Shown: one piece after another, positions 46,626 to 54,930 of the stretch
Position numbering within the stretch: position 1 is the first letter of the stretch
How the letters are laid out: every line of letters starts with the position of its first letter
Source: Hydrogenophaga sp.
Lineage (GTDB): Bacteria; Pseudomonadota; Gammaproteobacteria; Burkholderiales; Burkholderiaceae_C
Assembly (NCBI GenBank): GCA_030653975.1
Contig: JAURYH010000028.1
Coordinates: 124,001 to 188,000 of the forward strand
Direction of reading: 5' to 3'
DNA: 64,000 nucleotides
Notes under the pieces: generated by a model
The model's database searches: none
Told to the model about the DNA's origin: nothing
Seen by the model: only the letters and a program-made list of their open reading frames with translations
Position numbers and translations under genes: made by a program

Positions 46626-47351
46626 TCAATGCTCCAGGAGTGCTGGCAGGCATTGTGCCGCAGGCTCGCGCAGGCAGTGGTCGGCCACGCGGTCGAGCTC
46701 GGTCGGCTCCGGGTTGATCACCACCACCCGGGCGCCGCGCTGGTGGGCGGCCAGCGCCAGCCCGGCCGCCGGGTAGACCACGCCCGAGGTGCCGATGACG
46801 AGCATCAGGTCGCAGGCGTTCGCGGCCTCTTCGGCCGCGTCCAGCGCGGCGGCCGGCAGGCTCTCCCCGAACCAGACCACCGCCGGGCGGCGCAGGTTGC
46901 CGCAGACCGGGCAACGGGGCGGTCGACCCGCCTGCAGTGCCCCGGCGTCGCAACACGGGCGCGCTGCGTCCAGCCACTGGTCCTGCAGGATGCTGCCGTG
47001 GATGGCGATGGTTTCGTGGCTACCCGCGCGCTGGTGCAGGCCGTCCACGTTCTGCGTGATGAGTGTGAGCCGGCCCGGGTGGCGCTTCGAAAAGGCCGCG
47101 AGGGCGAGGTGTCCGGCGTTGGGTGCGACCTTCGCAATCATCTCGCGGCGGAAGGCGTACCAGTCCCAGACGCGCTGCGGATGGGCGCGAAAGGCGGCTT
47201 CGGTGGCCAGCTCTTGCGGGTTGAACTGCGCCCACAGACCGGTCTGCGCATCGCGGAACGTGGGCACACCCGATTCGGCGCTGATGCCCGCGCCGGTGAG
47301 CACCGCGATGCGGCGGGCTTCACGGATCCACTGGCGCACCGTGTCCCGCAT
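46626..47351 (-). CDS. cobB: NAD-dependent protein deacylase (sirtuin)
   Basis: A 241-residue SIR2 enzyme: GAGISAESGVPTFRD (near 20-34), QNVDGLHQRAG and the catalytic histidine in AIHGS (near 118). A zinc site is suggested by PCC and CPVC. The Tyr-x-x-Arg in WYAFRRE (near 65) marks class III sirtuins that remove succinyl or malonyl groups as well as acetyl. It ends one base before the lipoprotein start and lies 11 bases downstream of rlmB, so the three may share a transcript. Confidence 0.88.
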   Translation of the reverse strand: MRDTVRQWIREARRIAVLTGAGISAESGVPTFRDAQTGLWAQFNPQELATEAAFRAHPQRVWDWYAFRREMIAKVAPNAGHLALAAFSKRHPGRLTLITQNVDGLHQRAGSHETIAIHGSILQDQWLDAARPCCDAGALQAGRPPRCPVCGNLRRPAVVWFGESLPAAALDAAEEAANACDLMLVIGTSGVVYPAAGLALAAHQRGARVVVINPEPTELDRVADHCLREPAAQCLPALLEH

Positions 47352-47362
47352 GGATGCGACCT

Positions 47363-48106
47363 TCAGCTGCGCTGGCGCAGTGCCTCGTACAGGCAGACGC
47401 CGCTGGCCACCGAGACGTTGAGGCTTTCCACTGCGCCGGCCATGGGGATGCTGACCAGCTCGTCGCAGGTCTTGCGCGTGAGCTGGCGCATGCCGTCGCC
47501 CTCGGCGCCCAGCACCAGCGCCACAGGGACCTTGAGGTCCACCTGGTACAGCGTCTTCGGTGCGTCGTCGCTGGTGCCGATGATCCAGATGTTGCGCTCC
47601 TTGAGCTCGTTCAGGGTGCGCGCCAGGTTGGTCACCATGAAGTACGGCATGGTCTCGGCCGCGCCGCTGGCCACCTTGGCCACGGTGGCGTTGATGCCCG
47701 CCGCGTGGTCCTTGGGCGCGATCACGGCGTGCGCGCCCGCGCCATCGGCCACACGCAGGCAGGCACCCAGGTTGTGCGGATCGGTGATGCCGTCGAGCAC
47801 CAGCAACAGCGGCACCTTGCCCGCGGCCTCCAGGCCTTCCAGCAGTTCATCCAGCGAGTGCACCTGCGGCAGCTCGTGCACGCGAGCGGCCACGCCCTGG
47901 TGGCCGTGGCTGCCGGCGAGCTTGGCGATGCGCAGGCTGTCGGCCTCGATCAGACGCACGCCCGATTCTTTGGCGCGCTCCAGGAACTGGCGCATGCGCG
48001 CATCGCGGCGCGTGGACTCGAAATAGATTTCGACGATGGATTGGGGCGCGGTTTTCAGGCGCACGCCCACGGCGTGAAAGCCGAAAAGCACTTTGGAGGA
48101 AGACAT
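47363..48106 (-). CDS. rlmB: 23S rRNA (guanosine-2'-O-)-methyltransferase
   Basis: A 247-residue SpoU/TrmH-family enzyme that methylates G2251. The N-terminal substrate-binding domain (1-75) is followed by a knotted SPOUT domain with LDGITDPHNLGACLRVADGAG, LVLGAEGDGMRQLTR and IPMAGAVESLNVSVA. The family's usual length and motif order are kept. Downstream, 11 bases away, is cobB. Confidence 0.93.
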   Translation of the reverse strand: MSSSKVLFGFHAVGVRLKTAPQSIVEIYFESTRRDARMRQFLERAKESGVRLIEADSLRIAKLAGSHGHQGVAARVHELPQVHSLDELLEGLEAAGKVPLLLVLDGITDPHNLGACLRVADGAGAHAVIAPKDHAAGINATVAKVASGAAETMPYFMVTNLARTLNELKERNIWIIGTSDDAPKTLYQVDLKVPVALVLGAEGDGMRQLTRKTCDELVSIPMAGAVESLNVSVASGVCLYEALRQRS

Positions 48107-48249
48107 CCGCTGATTATCAGCGCCCCGCGCTTCGCCGCAGCGCAGCGGTCACTTCCGGCGCGCAATGCCTCACCCAGGATGCGGCGGAACTGACTCCGCC
48201 AGGCCGCATCGCCAAGGGGATCGCGCGCAGCGCGGCGGGGGTGTTCAAG

Positions 48250-48939
48250 TCAAGCCGGTGCTTCCGCCGTCTCCACCACCTGACCGGCCTCGATCGTGAT
48301 GCGGCGCTCGCAGCGCTGGGCAATGGCGCGGTCGTGCGTCACGAGCACCAGGGTCGTACCCTGCTCGCGGTTGAGCTCGAACATCAGCTCCATCACCTTC
48401 TCGCCGGTGGCGAAGTCCAGGCTGCCGGTGGGTTCGTCGGCCAGCAACACGGCGGGCTGCACCACGAACGCCCGCGCCAGCGCCACGCGCTGCTGCTCAC
48501 CGCCCGAAAGCACCTTGGGGTAGTGGCCCAGCCGTTCGCCCAGGCCCACACGCTGCAGCATGCGCGTGGCGGTGGCGCGCGCATCGCGCCGGCCCGCCAG
48601 CTCCAGCGGCAGCATCACGTTTTCCAGCGCGTTCAGGTTGCCCAGCAATTGAAAGCTCTGAAACACGAAACCGACCTTTTCCGCGCGCAGGGCGGCACGC
48701 TGGTCTTCATCGATCACAAACAGGTCCACGCCGTCAACCAGCACGGTGCCGCTGGTGGGTGTGTCCAGTCCGGCCACGATCGACAGCAGGGTGCTTTTGC
48801 CCGAGCCCGAGGCCCCCACGATGGCGGCAGTCTCCCCTTTGTTCAGGGAGAAATCGATATCGCGCAAAATGGTCAGGGTGCCCGTGGAGTCGGTCACCGA
48901 CTTGAACACATGCCGCACAGCAATCATCACATCCGACAT
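48250..48939 (-). CDS. ABC transporter ATP-binding protein (YbbA/LolD-like)
   Basis: A 229-residue ATPase: Walker A GASGSGKST (near 42), Q-loop FVFQSFQLLGNLNA, signature [14 protein letters not shown], Walker B VLLADEPTG and VTHDR. Such ATPases pair with FtsX-like permeases to extract lipids or lipoproteins; no permease is adjacent in the window. ATG 48939 has GGAAGG upstream and is preferred to an in-frame GTG at 48969. It is divergent from tesA as in Escherichia coli, where ybbA faces tesA. The 143 bases between its stop and rlmB hold no supported gene. Confidence 0.87.
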   Translation of the reverse strand: MSDVMIAVRHVFKSVTDSTGTLTILRDIDFSLNKGETAAIVGASGSGKSTLLSIVAGLDTPTSGTVLVDGVDLFVIDEDQRAALRAEKVGFVFQSFQLLGNLNALENVMLPLELAGRRDARATATRMLQRVGLGERLGHYPKVLSGGEQQRVALARAFVVQPAVLLADEPTGSLDFATGEKVMELMFELNREQGTTLVLVTHDRAIAQRCERRITIEAGQVVETAEAPA

Positions 48940-48954
48940 GAAAGGGCCTTCCGG

Positions 48955-49614
48955 TTGAAACGACGCCACTTTAACGTCCTGCTCGCCAGCACCGTCGGGC
49001 TGGGGTCAATCGCAGGCGTGCGCGCCCAGACCACCGCGGCGGCCAGCGTCCCCACCGTGCTGGTGGTGGGCGACTCCCTGACCGCCGAATACGGCCTCCG
49101 GCGCGGCAGCGGCTGGGTGGCGCTGCTGCAGCAACGCCTGGACCAGGAAAAGATCCCCGCCCGCATGGTCAACGCCGGTATCAGCGCCGACACCACGTCG
49201 GGCGGCCGCTCGCGCCTGCCGGCCCTGCTGCGCCAGCACAAGCCCGCCGTGGTGATCATCGAGCTCGGTGGCAACGATGCCCTGCGCGGCATGCCGCTCA
49301 GCATGACGCGCGACAACCTGGCCGCCATGGCCCGGCTTTCCCGCGTGGCCGGTGCCCGCGTGCTGCTGGTGGGCATGGAAGTACCGCCCAACTACGGCAC
49401 CCGGTACACGCAGGAATTCCGCCAACTGTTCAAGACCGTGGCGCAGGCCGAAAAGATCGCTCTGGTGCCCTTTCTGCTGGCGGGCGTGGCCGATGCGCCC
49501 GACGGGACCGCCACGCTGTTCCAGAGCGACCGCATCCACCCGAACGAACTGGCACAACCCACGCTCGCCGCCAACGTGTGGCCCGCGCTGCGCGAGTTGC
49601 TGACGAAACGATAA
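48955..49614 (+). CDS. tesA: Arylesterase / lysophospholipase-thioesterase TesA
   Basis: A 219-residue SGNH hydrolase with a signal-like N terminus (FNVLLASTVGLGSIAGVRA). Catalytic blocks: GDSLTAEYGL (Ser), GGNDALRG (Asn) and DRIHPN (Asp-His). Such periplasmic enzymes hydrolyse acyl-CoA, aryl esters and lysophospholipids. No ATG fits; TTG 48955 follows AAAGG and starts the family-like sequence. Start codons of this gene and the divergent ATPase are only 15 bases apart, so their ribosome binding regions overlap on opposite strands. Confidence 0.85.
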   Translation: MKRRHFNVLLASTVGLGSIAGVRAQTTAAASVPTVLVVGDSLTAEYGLRRGSGWVALLQQRLDQEKIPARMVNAGISADTTSGGRSRLPALLRQHKPAVVIIELGGNDALRGMPLSMTRDNLAAMARLSRVAGARVLLVGMEVPPNYGTRYTQEFRQLFKTVAQAEKIALVPFLLAGVADAPDGTATLFQSDRIHPNELAQPTLAANVWPALRELLTKR

Positions 49615-49620
49615 TCCAGC

Positions 49621-50709
49621 ATGCCCGTTCACACCCTGCCCGCCAGCGAAGCACTGACCCAGCTCGACCGCTTCGACACCATCATCGACGCCCGTACCGA
49701 AGACGAACACGCGCTCGACCACGTGCCCGGCGCCCTCAACTGGCCCACGCTCAACAACGCCGAGCGCATCACCATCGGCACGATGTACAAGCAGGTCAAC
49801 GCCTTCGAGGCCAAGAAGCGCGGCGCCGCCCTCTCCGCGCGCAACATCGCGGCCCACATCGAACGCGACGTGATCGACAAGCCGCGGGACTGGAAACCGC
49901 TGGTGTATTGCTGGCGCGGCGGCAACCGCAGCGGTGCGCTGGCCACCATCCTGGGCGCCATCGGCTTTCATGTCACGCTCATCGAAGGTGGCTACAAGGC
50001 CTGGCGCGCGGCGCTGGTCGAGTCCCTGCCGGCCCTGGCCACCCGCCTGCGCTACCGCGTGGTCTGCGGCCCCACTGGCAGTGGCAAGACGCGACTGCTG
50101 CAGTCACTCGCCGCCCAGGGTGGGCAGGTGCTCGACCTCGAAGCACTCGCGAACCACCGCAGTTCGGTGCTGGGCCACATTCCAGGTGTGCCGCAGCCAA
50201 GCCAGAAACGTTTTGACAGCCTGGTCTGGGACGCCCTGCGCCACTTCGACCCGGCGCGGCCGGTGTACGTCGAGAGCGAGAGCAAGAAGGTGGGCAATGT
50301 GCGCGTGCCCGATGCGCTGATCGAAGCCATGCGCGGAAGTCCCTGCATCGACCTGCAGCTGTCGGACGATGAGCGTGTGGCGCTGCTGCTGGAGGACTAC
50401 GATTTCTTCGTGCAGGACAGCGCGCATTTCTGCCAGCGGCTGCAAGCGTTGACCGAGTTGCGCGGCAAGGCCGTGGTGGAAGGCTGGATCACGCAAGTGC
50501 AGACGGGGCAGACACCGGCGGTGGTGCTGGATCTGCTGAAGCTGCACTACGACCCGACCTACGCCCAGTCCATTTCCCGCAACTTCAGCCAATACGCCCA
50601 GGCACGCCCATGCGTGCTGCGCGACCGCTCGAAGAGCTCACTCGACGAAGCGGCTGCGTCATTGATCGCGTCCGAAGCTGCCGCGGCGCCGGCCTCGCTG
50701 GCCGGATGA
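49621..50709 (+). CDS. mnmH: tRNA 2-selenouridine synthase
   Basis: A 362-residue two-domain enzyme (SelU). The rhodanese domain (1-135) carries the catalytic cysteine in YCWRGGNRSG (near 97), and a P-loop domain follows with GPTGSGKT (near 150). It replaces sulfur with selenium at the wobble uridine of certain tRNAs using selenophosphate, via a geranylated intermediate. No selD is in the window. It starts six bases after tesA. Confidence 0.93.
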   Translation: MPVHTLPASEALTQLDRFDTIIDARTEDEHALDHVPGALNWPTLNNAERITIGTMYKQVNAFEAKKRGAALSARNIAAHIERDVIDKPRDWKPLVYCWRGGNRSGALATILGAIGFHVTLIEGGYKAWRAALVESLPALATRLRYRVVCGPTGSGKTRLLQSLAAQGGQVLDLEALANHRSSVLGHIPGVPQPSQKRFDSLVWDALRHFDPARPVYVESESKKVGNVRVPDALIEAMRGSPCIDLQLSDDERVALLLEDYDFFVQDSAHFCQRLQALTELRGKAVVEGWITQVQTGQTPAVVLDLLKLHYDPTYAQSISRNFSQYAQARPCVLRDRSKSSLDEAAASLIASEAAAAPASLAG

Positions 50710-50773
50710 GGCAGACCGCCTGAACCGGCGGCTCAGGCACCACGCCAGAGCATGGCGACACCCAGCGGCAGGT

Positions 50774-51412
50774 TCAGATCAGCGGCACGCCGGTCTTGGA
50801 CTGCAGGAACTCGCGCGTCACGTCCGGCGCCAGTTCCACCACTTTCAGGCCTTCGGGCGTCACGTCCATCACGCCCAGGTCGGTGATGATGCGGTCGACC
50901 ACACCCTTGCCGGTCAGCGGCAGGGTGCACTGGGGCAGGATCTTCAGGTCTTCGCTGCCGTCCTTCTTCTTGGCCACGTGCTCCATCAGCACGATCACGC
51001 GCTTGACACCGGCCACCAGGTCCATCGCACCGCCCATGCCCTTGACCATCTTGCCGGGAATCATCCAGTTGGCCAGGTCGCCCTCGGCGGTCACCTGCAT
51101 GGCGCCCAGGATGGACAGGTTGATCTTGCCGCCGCGGATCATGGCGAACGACTGGTCGCTGCCGAAGATGGCCGAGCCCTTCATGGTGGTCACGGTCTGC
51201 TTGCCGGCGTTGATCAGGTCCGGGTCCACCTCGTCTTCGTACGGGAAGGGGCCGATGCCCAGCATGCCGTTCTCGCTCTGCAGCCACACTTCCACATGGT
51301 CGGGCACGTGGTTGGCCACCAGCGTCGGAATGCCGATGCCGAGGTTCACGTAAAAGCCATCCTGCAGTTCCTGCGCCGCACGCGCGGCCATCTGGTCTTG
51401 GGTCCAAGGCAT
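50774..51412 (-). CDS. scoB: 3-oxoacid CoA-transferase subunit B
   Basis: A 212-residue class I CoA-transferase beta subunit. The catalytic glutamate is in SENGMLGIG (near 47), and [13 protein letters not shown] precedes it. With subunit A it transfers CoA from succinyl-CoA to acetoacetate or another 3-oxoacid. Co-directional and 10 bases from scoA. The succinyl-CoA:acetoacetate assignment is by similarity; 3-oxoadipate is the main alternative, though no aromatic-ring beta-ketoadipate genes are beside it. Confidence 0.9.
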   Translation of the reverse strand: MPWTQDQMAARAAQELQDGFYVNLGIGIPTLVANHVPDHVEVWLQSENGMLGIGPFPYEDEVDPDLINAGKQTVTTMKGSAIFGSDQSFAMIRGGKINLSILGAMQVTAEGDLANWMIPGKMVKGMGGAMDLVAGVKRVIVLMEHVAKKKDGSEDLKILPQCTLPLTGKGVVDRIITDLGVMDVTPEGLKVVELAPDVTREFLQSKTGVPLI

Positions 51413-51422
51413 GGTGTTCTCC

Positions 51423-52124
51423 TTATTTGCGGTCGCGGGTGGTGCGCTTCTCGATGCGCTTTTCCGGTGTCGGGTTGAGCACGATGCGGTGCACGTAGAT
51501 GCCGGGCAGGTGCACGTCGTCGGGGGCGATCTCGCCGGTGGCCACGATGCGCTCGACCTCGACGATGCAGATCTTGCCGGCGGTGGCGACCGCGGGGTTG
51601 AAATTGCGCGCTGTCATGTTGAAGCGCAGGTTGCCGGACATGTCGGCCACGTCGGCCTTCACCAGCGACACCTCGGGCACCAGCGAGCGCTCCATTACGT
51701 AGGTCTCGCCGTCGAATTCGCGCAGCTCCTTGCCTTCGGCCACCAGGGTGCCGACACCGGTCTTGGTGAAAAAAGCCGGAATGCCGGCGCCACCGGCGCG
51801 CAGCTTCTCGGCCAGCGTGCCCTGGGGCGTGAATTCGAGTTCGAGTTCACCGGCCAGGTACTGGCGCTCGAACTCCTTGTTTTCGCCCACGTAGGACGAG
51901 ATCATCTTCTTGATCTGCCGCGTCTGCAGCAGCTTGCCCAGACCAAAGTCGTCCACGCCGGCGTTGTTGGAGATGGCGGTCAGGTTCTTGACGCCGGAGT
52001 CGCGCAGGGCGTCGATCAGCGCTTCGGGGATGCCGCAGAGGCCAAAACCGCCCACGGCGATGAGCTGGCCGTCAGCGACCACGCCCTTGAGGGCTTCGGC
52101 TGCGCTCGGGTAAATCTTGTTCAC
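51423..52124 (-). CDS. scoA: 3-oxoacid CoA-transferase subunit A
   Basis: A 233-residue class I CoA-transferase alpha subunit. [20 protein letters not shown] (near 25-44) is the CoA-binding glycine loop and [12 protein letters not shown] the second signature. It starts with GTG 52124, preceded by GGAG nine bases upstream. It is the promoter-proximal gene of scoAB and faces a PAS-LuxR regulator across 71 bases with a perfect inverted repeat. Confidence 0.9.
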   Translation of the reverse strand: MNKIYPSAAEALKGVVADGQLIAVGGFGLCGIPEALIDALRDSGVKNLTAISNNAGVDDFGLGKLLQTRQIKKMISSYVGENKEFERQYLAGELELEFTPQGTLAEKLRAGGAGIPAFFTKTGVGTLVAEGKELREFDGETYVMERSLVPEVSLVKADVADMSGNLRFNMTARNFNPAVATAGKICIVEVERIVATGEIAPDDVHLPGIYVHRIVLNPTPEKRIEKRTTRDRK

Positions 52125-52165
52125 GTCGGTTGCTCCAGTGGTTGAACAGGGATGAATGCAACGAT

Positions 52166-52187
52166 ACTACGTAACAGCATACGTAGT
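52166..52187. promoter_or_regulatory. Perfect inverted repeat between scoA and the LuxR gene
   Basis: ACTACGTA (52166-52173) and TACGTAGT (52180-52187) form a perfect 8-base inverted repeat with a 6-base spacer. Its centre is about 52 bases from the scoA start codon and 19 from the LuxR-type start codon. The dimension (22 bases) suits a LuxR/NarL dimer. TTGAAC at 52142 with TACTAC at 52165 could be a promoter for the regulator that the repeat would overlap. Confidence 0.6.
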
Positions 52188-52195
52188 TTGACCTA

Positions 52196-52774
52196 ATGGC
52201 TAACCCGAATACCGATCTCTCCGGCATCGATTACAGGCTCGCGTTCGACCTGGCGCCACTCGGGCTGGCGCTCTCACGCCAGCGCACGATTGTGGACTGC
52301 AACCAGGCCTTGTGCGAGATGTTTGGGGCGACGCGCGAGCAGCTCGTGGGCCAGAGTTTTCAGCTGCTCTACCCGAGTGCCGACGAGTACGAGCGCACCG
52401 GCGCTCGCATCACCCCCATCCTTGGGCGCAGCGGCACCTACGCCGACGACCGCGTCATGAAACGCGTGGACGGCCGCTTCAAGGGCGAAACTTTCTGGTG
52501 CCACGTGACCGGCCGGGCCCTGCACCGCGAGGCGCCACACGAGGCCGGCATCTGGAGCTTCGAAGACCTGAGCTCGCGCCGCGCCGTCAAGGCCGAGCTG
52601 ACCGGGCGCGAACGCGAAGTGGCCGCTTTCCTGATGAACGGCCTGACCAGCAAGGAGATCGGCAAGGCGCTGGGCATCAGCCACCGCACGGTGGAGATCT
52701 ACCGCGCGCGGCTGATGCGCAAATACCAGGCCGGCAGTTCGGTCGATCTGGTCCACAAGTTGATTGCGGGATGA
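52196..52774 (+). CDS. PAS-domain LuxR-family regulator
   Basis: A 192-residue single polypeptide with an N-terminal PAS domain (about 10-125; DLAPLGLALSRQRTIVDCNQAL) and a C-terminal LuxR helix-turn-helix (LTGREREVAAFLMNGLTSKEIGKALGISHRTVEIYRARLMRKY, 135-177). There is no receiver domain, so it likely senses a small molecule or redox state through PAS rather than phosphorylation. It probably controls scoAB from the repeat at 52166. No ribosome binding site precedes ATG 52196, so a near-leaderless mRNA is possible. Confidence 0.87.
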   Translation: MANPNTDLSGIDYRLAFDLAPLGLALSRQRTIVDCNQALCEMFGATREQLVGQSFQLLYPSADEYERTGARITPILGRSGTYADDRVMKRVDGRFKGETFWCHVTGRALHREAPHEAGIWSFEDLSSRRAVKAELTGREREVAAFLMNGLTSKEIGKALGISHRTVEIYRARLMRKYQAGSSVDLVHKLIAG

Positions 52775-52796
52775 CCCCGTGCCACCAGGAAACCGC

Positions 52797-53411
52797 ATGT
52801 CCCCCACTCTGGAAGAACTGCTTGCCCGCATGCGCACGCTGGAAGAGCAACTGGAACAGGAGTACAGCCAGCACCGAGAGGAGTTCGCCCGCCGTCGCGC
52901 GGCCATGGCGGAACATTTCCTGGAGCTTCAGCGGCGCCAGAAGGTGGGGTTGTGGCCGTACCTGCGACAGAGCCGCTGGCCTGTGCTGCTGTCGGCCCCG
53001 CTGGTCTACTCAGGGTGGGTGGCCTTCGCGCTGCTGGACGCCTTTGTCAGCCTGTACCAGGCCGTGTGTTTTCCGATCTACGGCATCCCCAAGGTCGGCC
53101 GCGCGGAATACCTCGTTTTCGACCGTGCCGATCTGCCTTACCTGAACGTGGTGGAAAAATTCAACTGCTTCTACTGTTCCTATGGCAACGGCGTGGCGGC
53201 GTATGCGCGGGAAGTATCGGCGCGCACCGAGCAGTACTGGTGCCCGATCAAGCACGCCCGGCGCCTGCGCGATGCCCATCCGCGCTATCCGCAGTTCTTT
53301 GAACATGGCGACGCCGAAGCCTTCCGCTCCGGCATGGAACGCCTGCGGCAGATGCTGCGCGCAACGGGCGACCCGCCAGCCGCGCCGCCGGATCAGCCCT
53401 CGTCGGACTGA
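52797..53411 (+). CDS. Conserved hypothetical protein with CxxC motif
   Basis: A 204-residue protein I do not recognise. Residues 1-50 form a charged helical segment (LEELLARMRTLEEQLEQEYSQHREEF), probably a coiled coil. A hydrophobic stretch follows (VLLSAPLVYSGWVAFALLDAFVSLYQAVCFPIYG, near 63-96). The conserved-looking part is NCFYCSYGNGVAAYAREVSARTEQYWCPIKHARR (near 122-155), with a CxxC pair and a third Cys before a His, which could bind metal. ATG 52797 follows AGGA. It is 22 bases downstream of the LuxR gene and may be co-expressed. Confidence 0.7.
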   Translation: MSPTLEELLARMRTLEEQLEQEYSQHREEFARRRAAMAEHFLELQRRQKVGLWPYLRQSRWPVLLSAPLVYSGWVAFALLDAFVSLYQAVCFPIYGIPKVGRAEYLVFDRADLPYLNVVEKFNCFYCSYGNGVAAYAREVSARTEQYWCPIKHARRLRDAHPRYPQFFEHGDAEAFRSGMERLRQMLRATGDPPAAPPDQPSSD

Positions 53412-53444
53412 GCGACAGACCCGCTCCAGGCCCGTCACAACGGT

Positions 53445-54425
53445 TCACTGCGGCTGGTAACCCGAGTCCTTGATGATCTTTGCCCAGACCTCGCGGTAGG
53501 CCACCTCGCGCTTGCCCAGTTCGGCACCGCTCATGAAGCCCACGGTCAAGCCCATGGCGGTCAGCTTGTCCTTCACATCGGGCATGACGATCACCTTCTG
53601 CAGGGCCGCAGCGAGCTTGTCCAGCGCGGCCTTGGGTGTGCCCGCCGGCGCAAAGAGGCCGTAGTAAGGCACTTCCTCAAACCCCTTGATGCCGAGCTCG
53701 GTGAAGGTCGGCACGTCGGGCAAAGCCGCCTGGCGCTGCGTGCCCATCACCGCGACCACGCGCAGCTTGCCGGCCTTGTGGTTTTCGATGAAGTCGGGCA
53801 CCGAGCCCACGCCCGCGGGAATGATGTTGCCCAGCATGTCACCCATCATGGGTGCGCTGCCGCGGTAAGGCGCGGCCACCAGGTCCAGATCGAACTGCTT
53901 GCCGATCACCTGCACCGCGAACTGCGGCGTGGACGCGGGCGCGGGGATGCCCATGGTGGCCTTGCCGCCGCTGCCCTTGACACTGTCGATCCAGGCCTTG
54001 AAGTCGCGCGCGGGCGTGCCGCCCGACAGCGCCACGGCGTTCACGAAGGTGGCAAACCCGGCCACCGGCACAAAGTCCCTGGCGGGGTCGAAGCCCGGAT
54101 TTTTCATGGTCAGCGGCAGGATGGACACGCTGTGGTCGTGGCTCAGGAACACGGTGTGGCCATCGGCCGGCGCGACCTTGAGCGCATGCGCAGCGAGCTG
54201 GCCGCCCGCACCGGGCTTGTTGTCCACCATCACGTTGCTGCCGAGTTCGGCCTGCAGGCGCTCGGCGAGGATGCGCGCAACGGCATCGGAACCGCCACCG
54301 GCGGGGAAGCCGACGAGAATTTTGGTGGGCGTCTGCGCCTGGGCCAGACCGAAGCTGGCCACGGCAGACAAAGCCAGCGCGAGGCGGCCGGCGCGGGTGA
54401 TGAAGGAACGGCGGGGCGATGTCAT
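53445..54425 (-). CDS. Bug-family tripartite tricarboxylate transporter substrate-binding protein
   Basis: A 326-residue periplasmic receptor with a Tat-like signal (SPRRSFITRAGRLALALSAVA) cleaved near AQA. The mature part shows the Bug pattern: LVGFPAGGGSDAVARILAERL, NKPGAGGQLAA and GTPKAALDKLAAAL. These bind carboxylates and may feed TctAB permeases, none of which is near, as is common for orphan Bug proteins in Burkholderiales. It lies 47 bases downstream of the CMD-family gene. Confidence 0.88.
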   Translation of the reverse strand: MTSPRRSFITRAGRLALALSAVASFGLAQAQTPTKILVGFPAGGGSDAVARILAERLQAELGSNVMVDNKPGAGGQLAAHALKVAPADGHTVFLSHDHSVSILPLTMKNPGFDPARDFVPVAGFATFVNAVALSGGTPARDFKAWIDSVKGSGGKATMGIPAPASTPQFAVQVIGKQFDLDLVAAPYRGSAPMMGDMLGNIIPAGVGSVPDFIENHKAGKLRVVAVMGTQRQAALPDVPTFTELGIKGFEEVPYYGLFAPAGTPKAALDKLAAALQKVIVMPDVKDKLTAMGLTVGFMSGAELGKREVAYREVWAKIIKDSGYQPQ

Positions 54426-54472
54426 GGGTTCAACTCCTGAAGAAAAAACCGGTTGTGTTCGGGGTGGCGCAG

Positions 54473-54850
54473 TCAGGCCTTGGGCGGATCCACCACCTCG
54501 GCCGCGGTGCGGAACGCGTCCACCGATGAGGGGATGCCGCAGTAGATGGCCGCGTGCAGCAGCACCTCCTGGATTTCCTGCACGCTGGCGCCGTTGTTCA
54601 GTGCGCCGCGCACATGGCCCTTGAGTTCGTGCTGCTTGCCCAGCGCGGTCAGCATGGCCACAGTGACCAGGCTGCGGGTCTTGCGGTCCAGGCCCTCGCG
54701 TTGCCAGACATCGCCCCAGGCGGCGCGGGAAATGTGGTCCTGGATCGGCTGGGTGAAGGGCGTGGTGCCGGCCAGGGCCCGGTCCACGAACGCATCGCCC
54801 ATGACCTCGCGGCGCGTGGCCAGGCCTTTGTCGTACTGCTGGTCCTGCAT
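54473..54850 (-). CDS. Carboxymuconolactone decarboxylase family protein
   Basis: A 125-residue PcaC-like protein. LTALGKQHELKGHVRGALNNGASVQEIQEVLLHAAIYCGIPSSV (near 65-108) is the family core with the conserved glutamate and histidines; a single cysteine replaces the CxxC of AhpD. 4-carboxymuconolactone decarboxylation is possible but no protocatechuate genes are adjacent, so activity is uncertain. ATG 54850 follows GGAG; ATG 54862 is an alternative. It is divergent from a second CMD-family protein. Confidence 0.82.
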   Translation of the reverse strand: MQDQQYDKGLATRREVMGDAFVDRALAGTTPFTQPIQDHISRAAWGDVWQREGLDRKTRSLVTVAMLTALGKQHELKGHVRGALNNGASVQEIQEVLLHAAIYCGIPSSVDAFRTAAEVVDPPKA

Positions 54851-54930
54851 GCTGTGCTCCATGTGTCTGGTCAACGGGAGCCCCAAGGATAAACTTTCGG
54901 AACAAGCAAAACCCTGACCGGAGACAAACC

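Noticed and set aside
48117-48249. A gene between rlmB and the ABC ATPase
   Set aside because: The open frames there are short, Arg/Ala-rich and overlap the ATPase 3' end; no start signal is visible.
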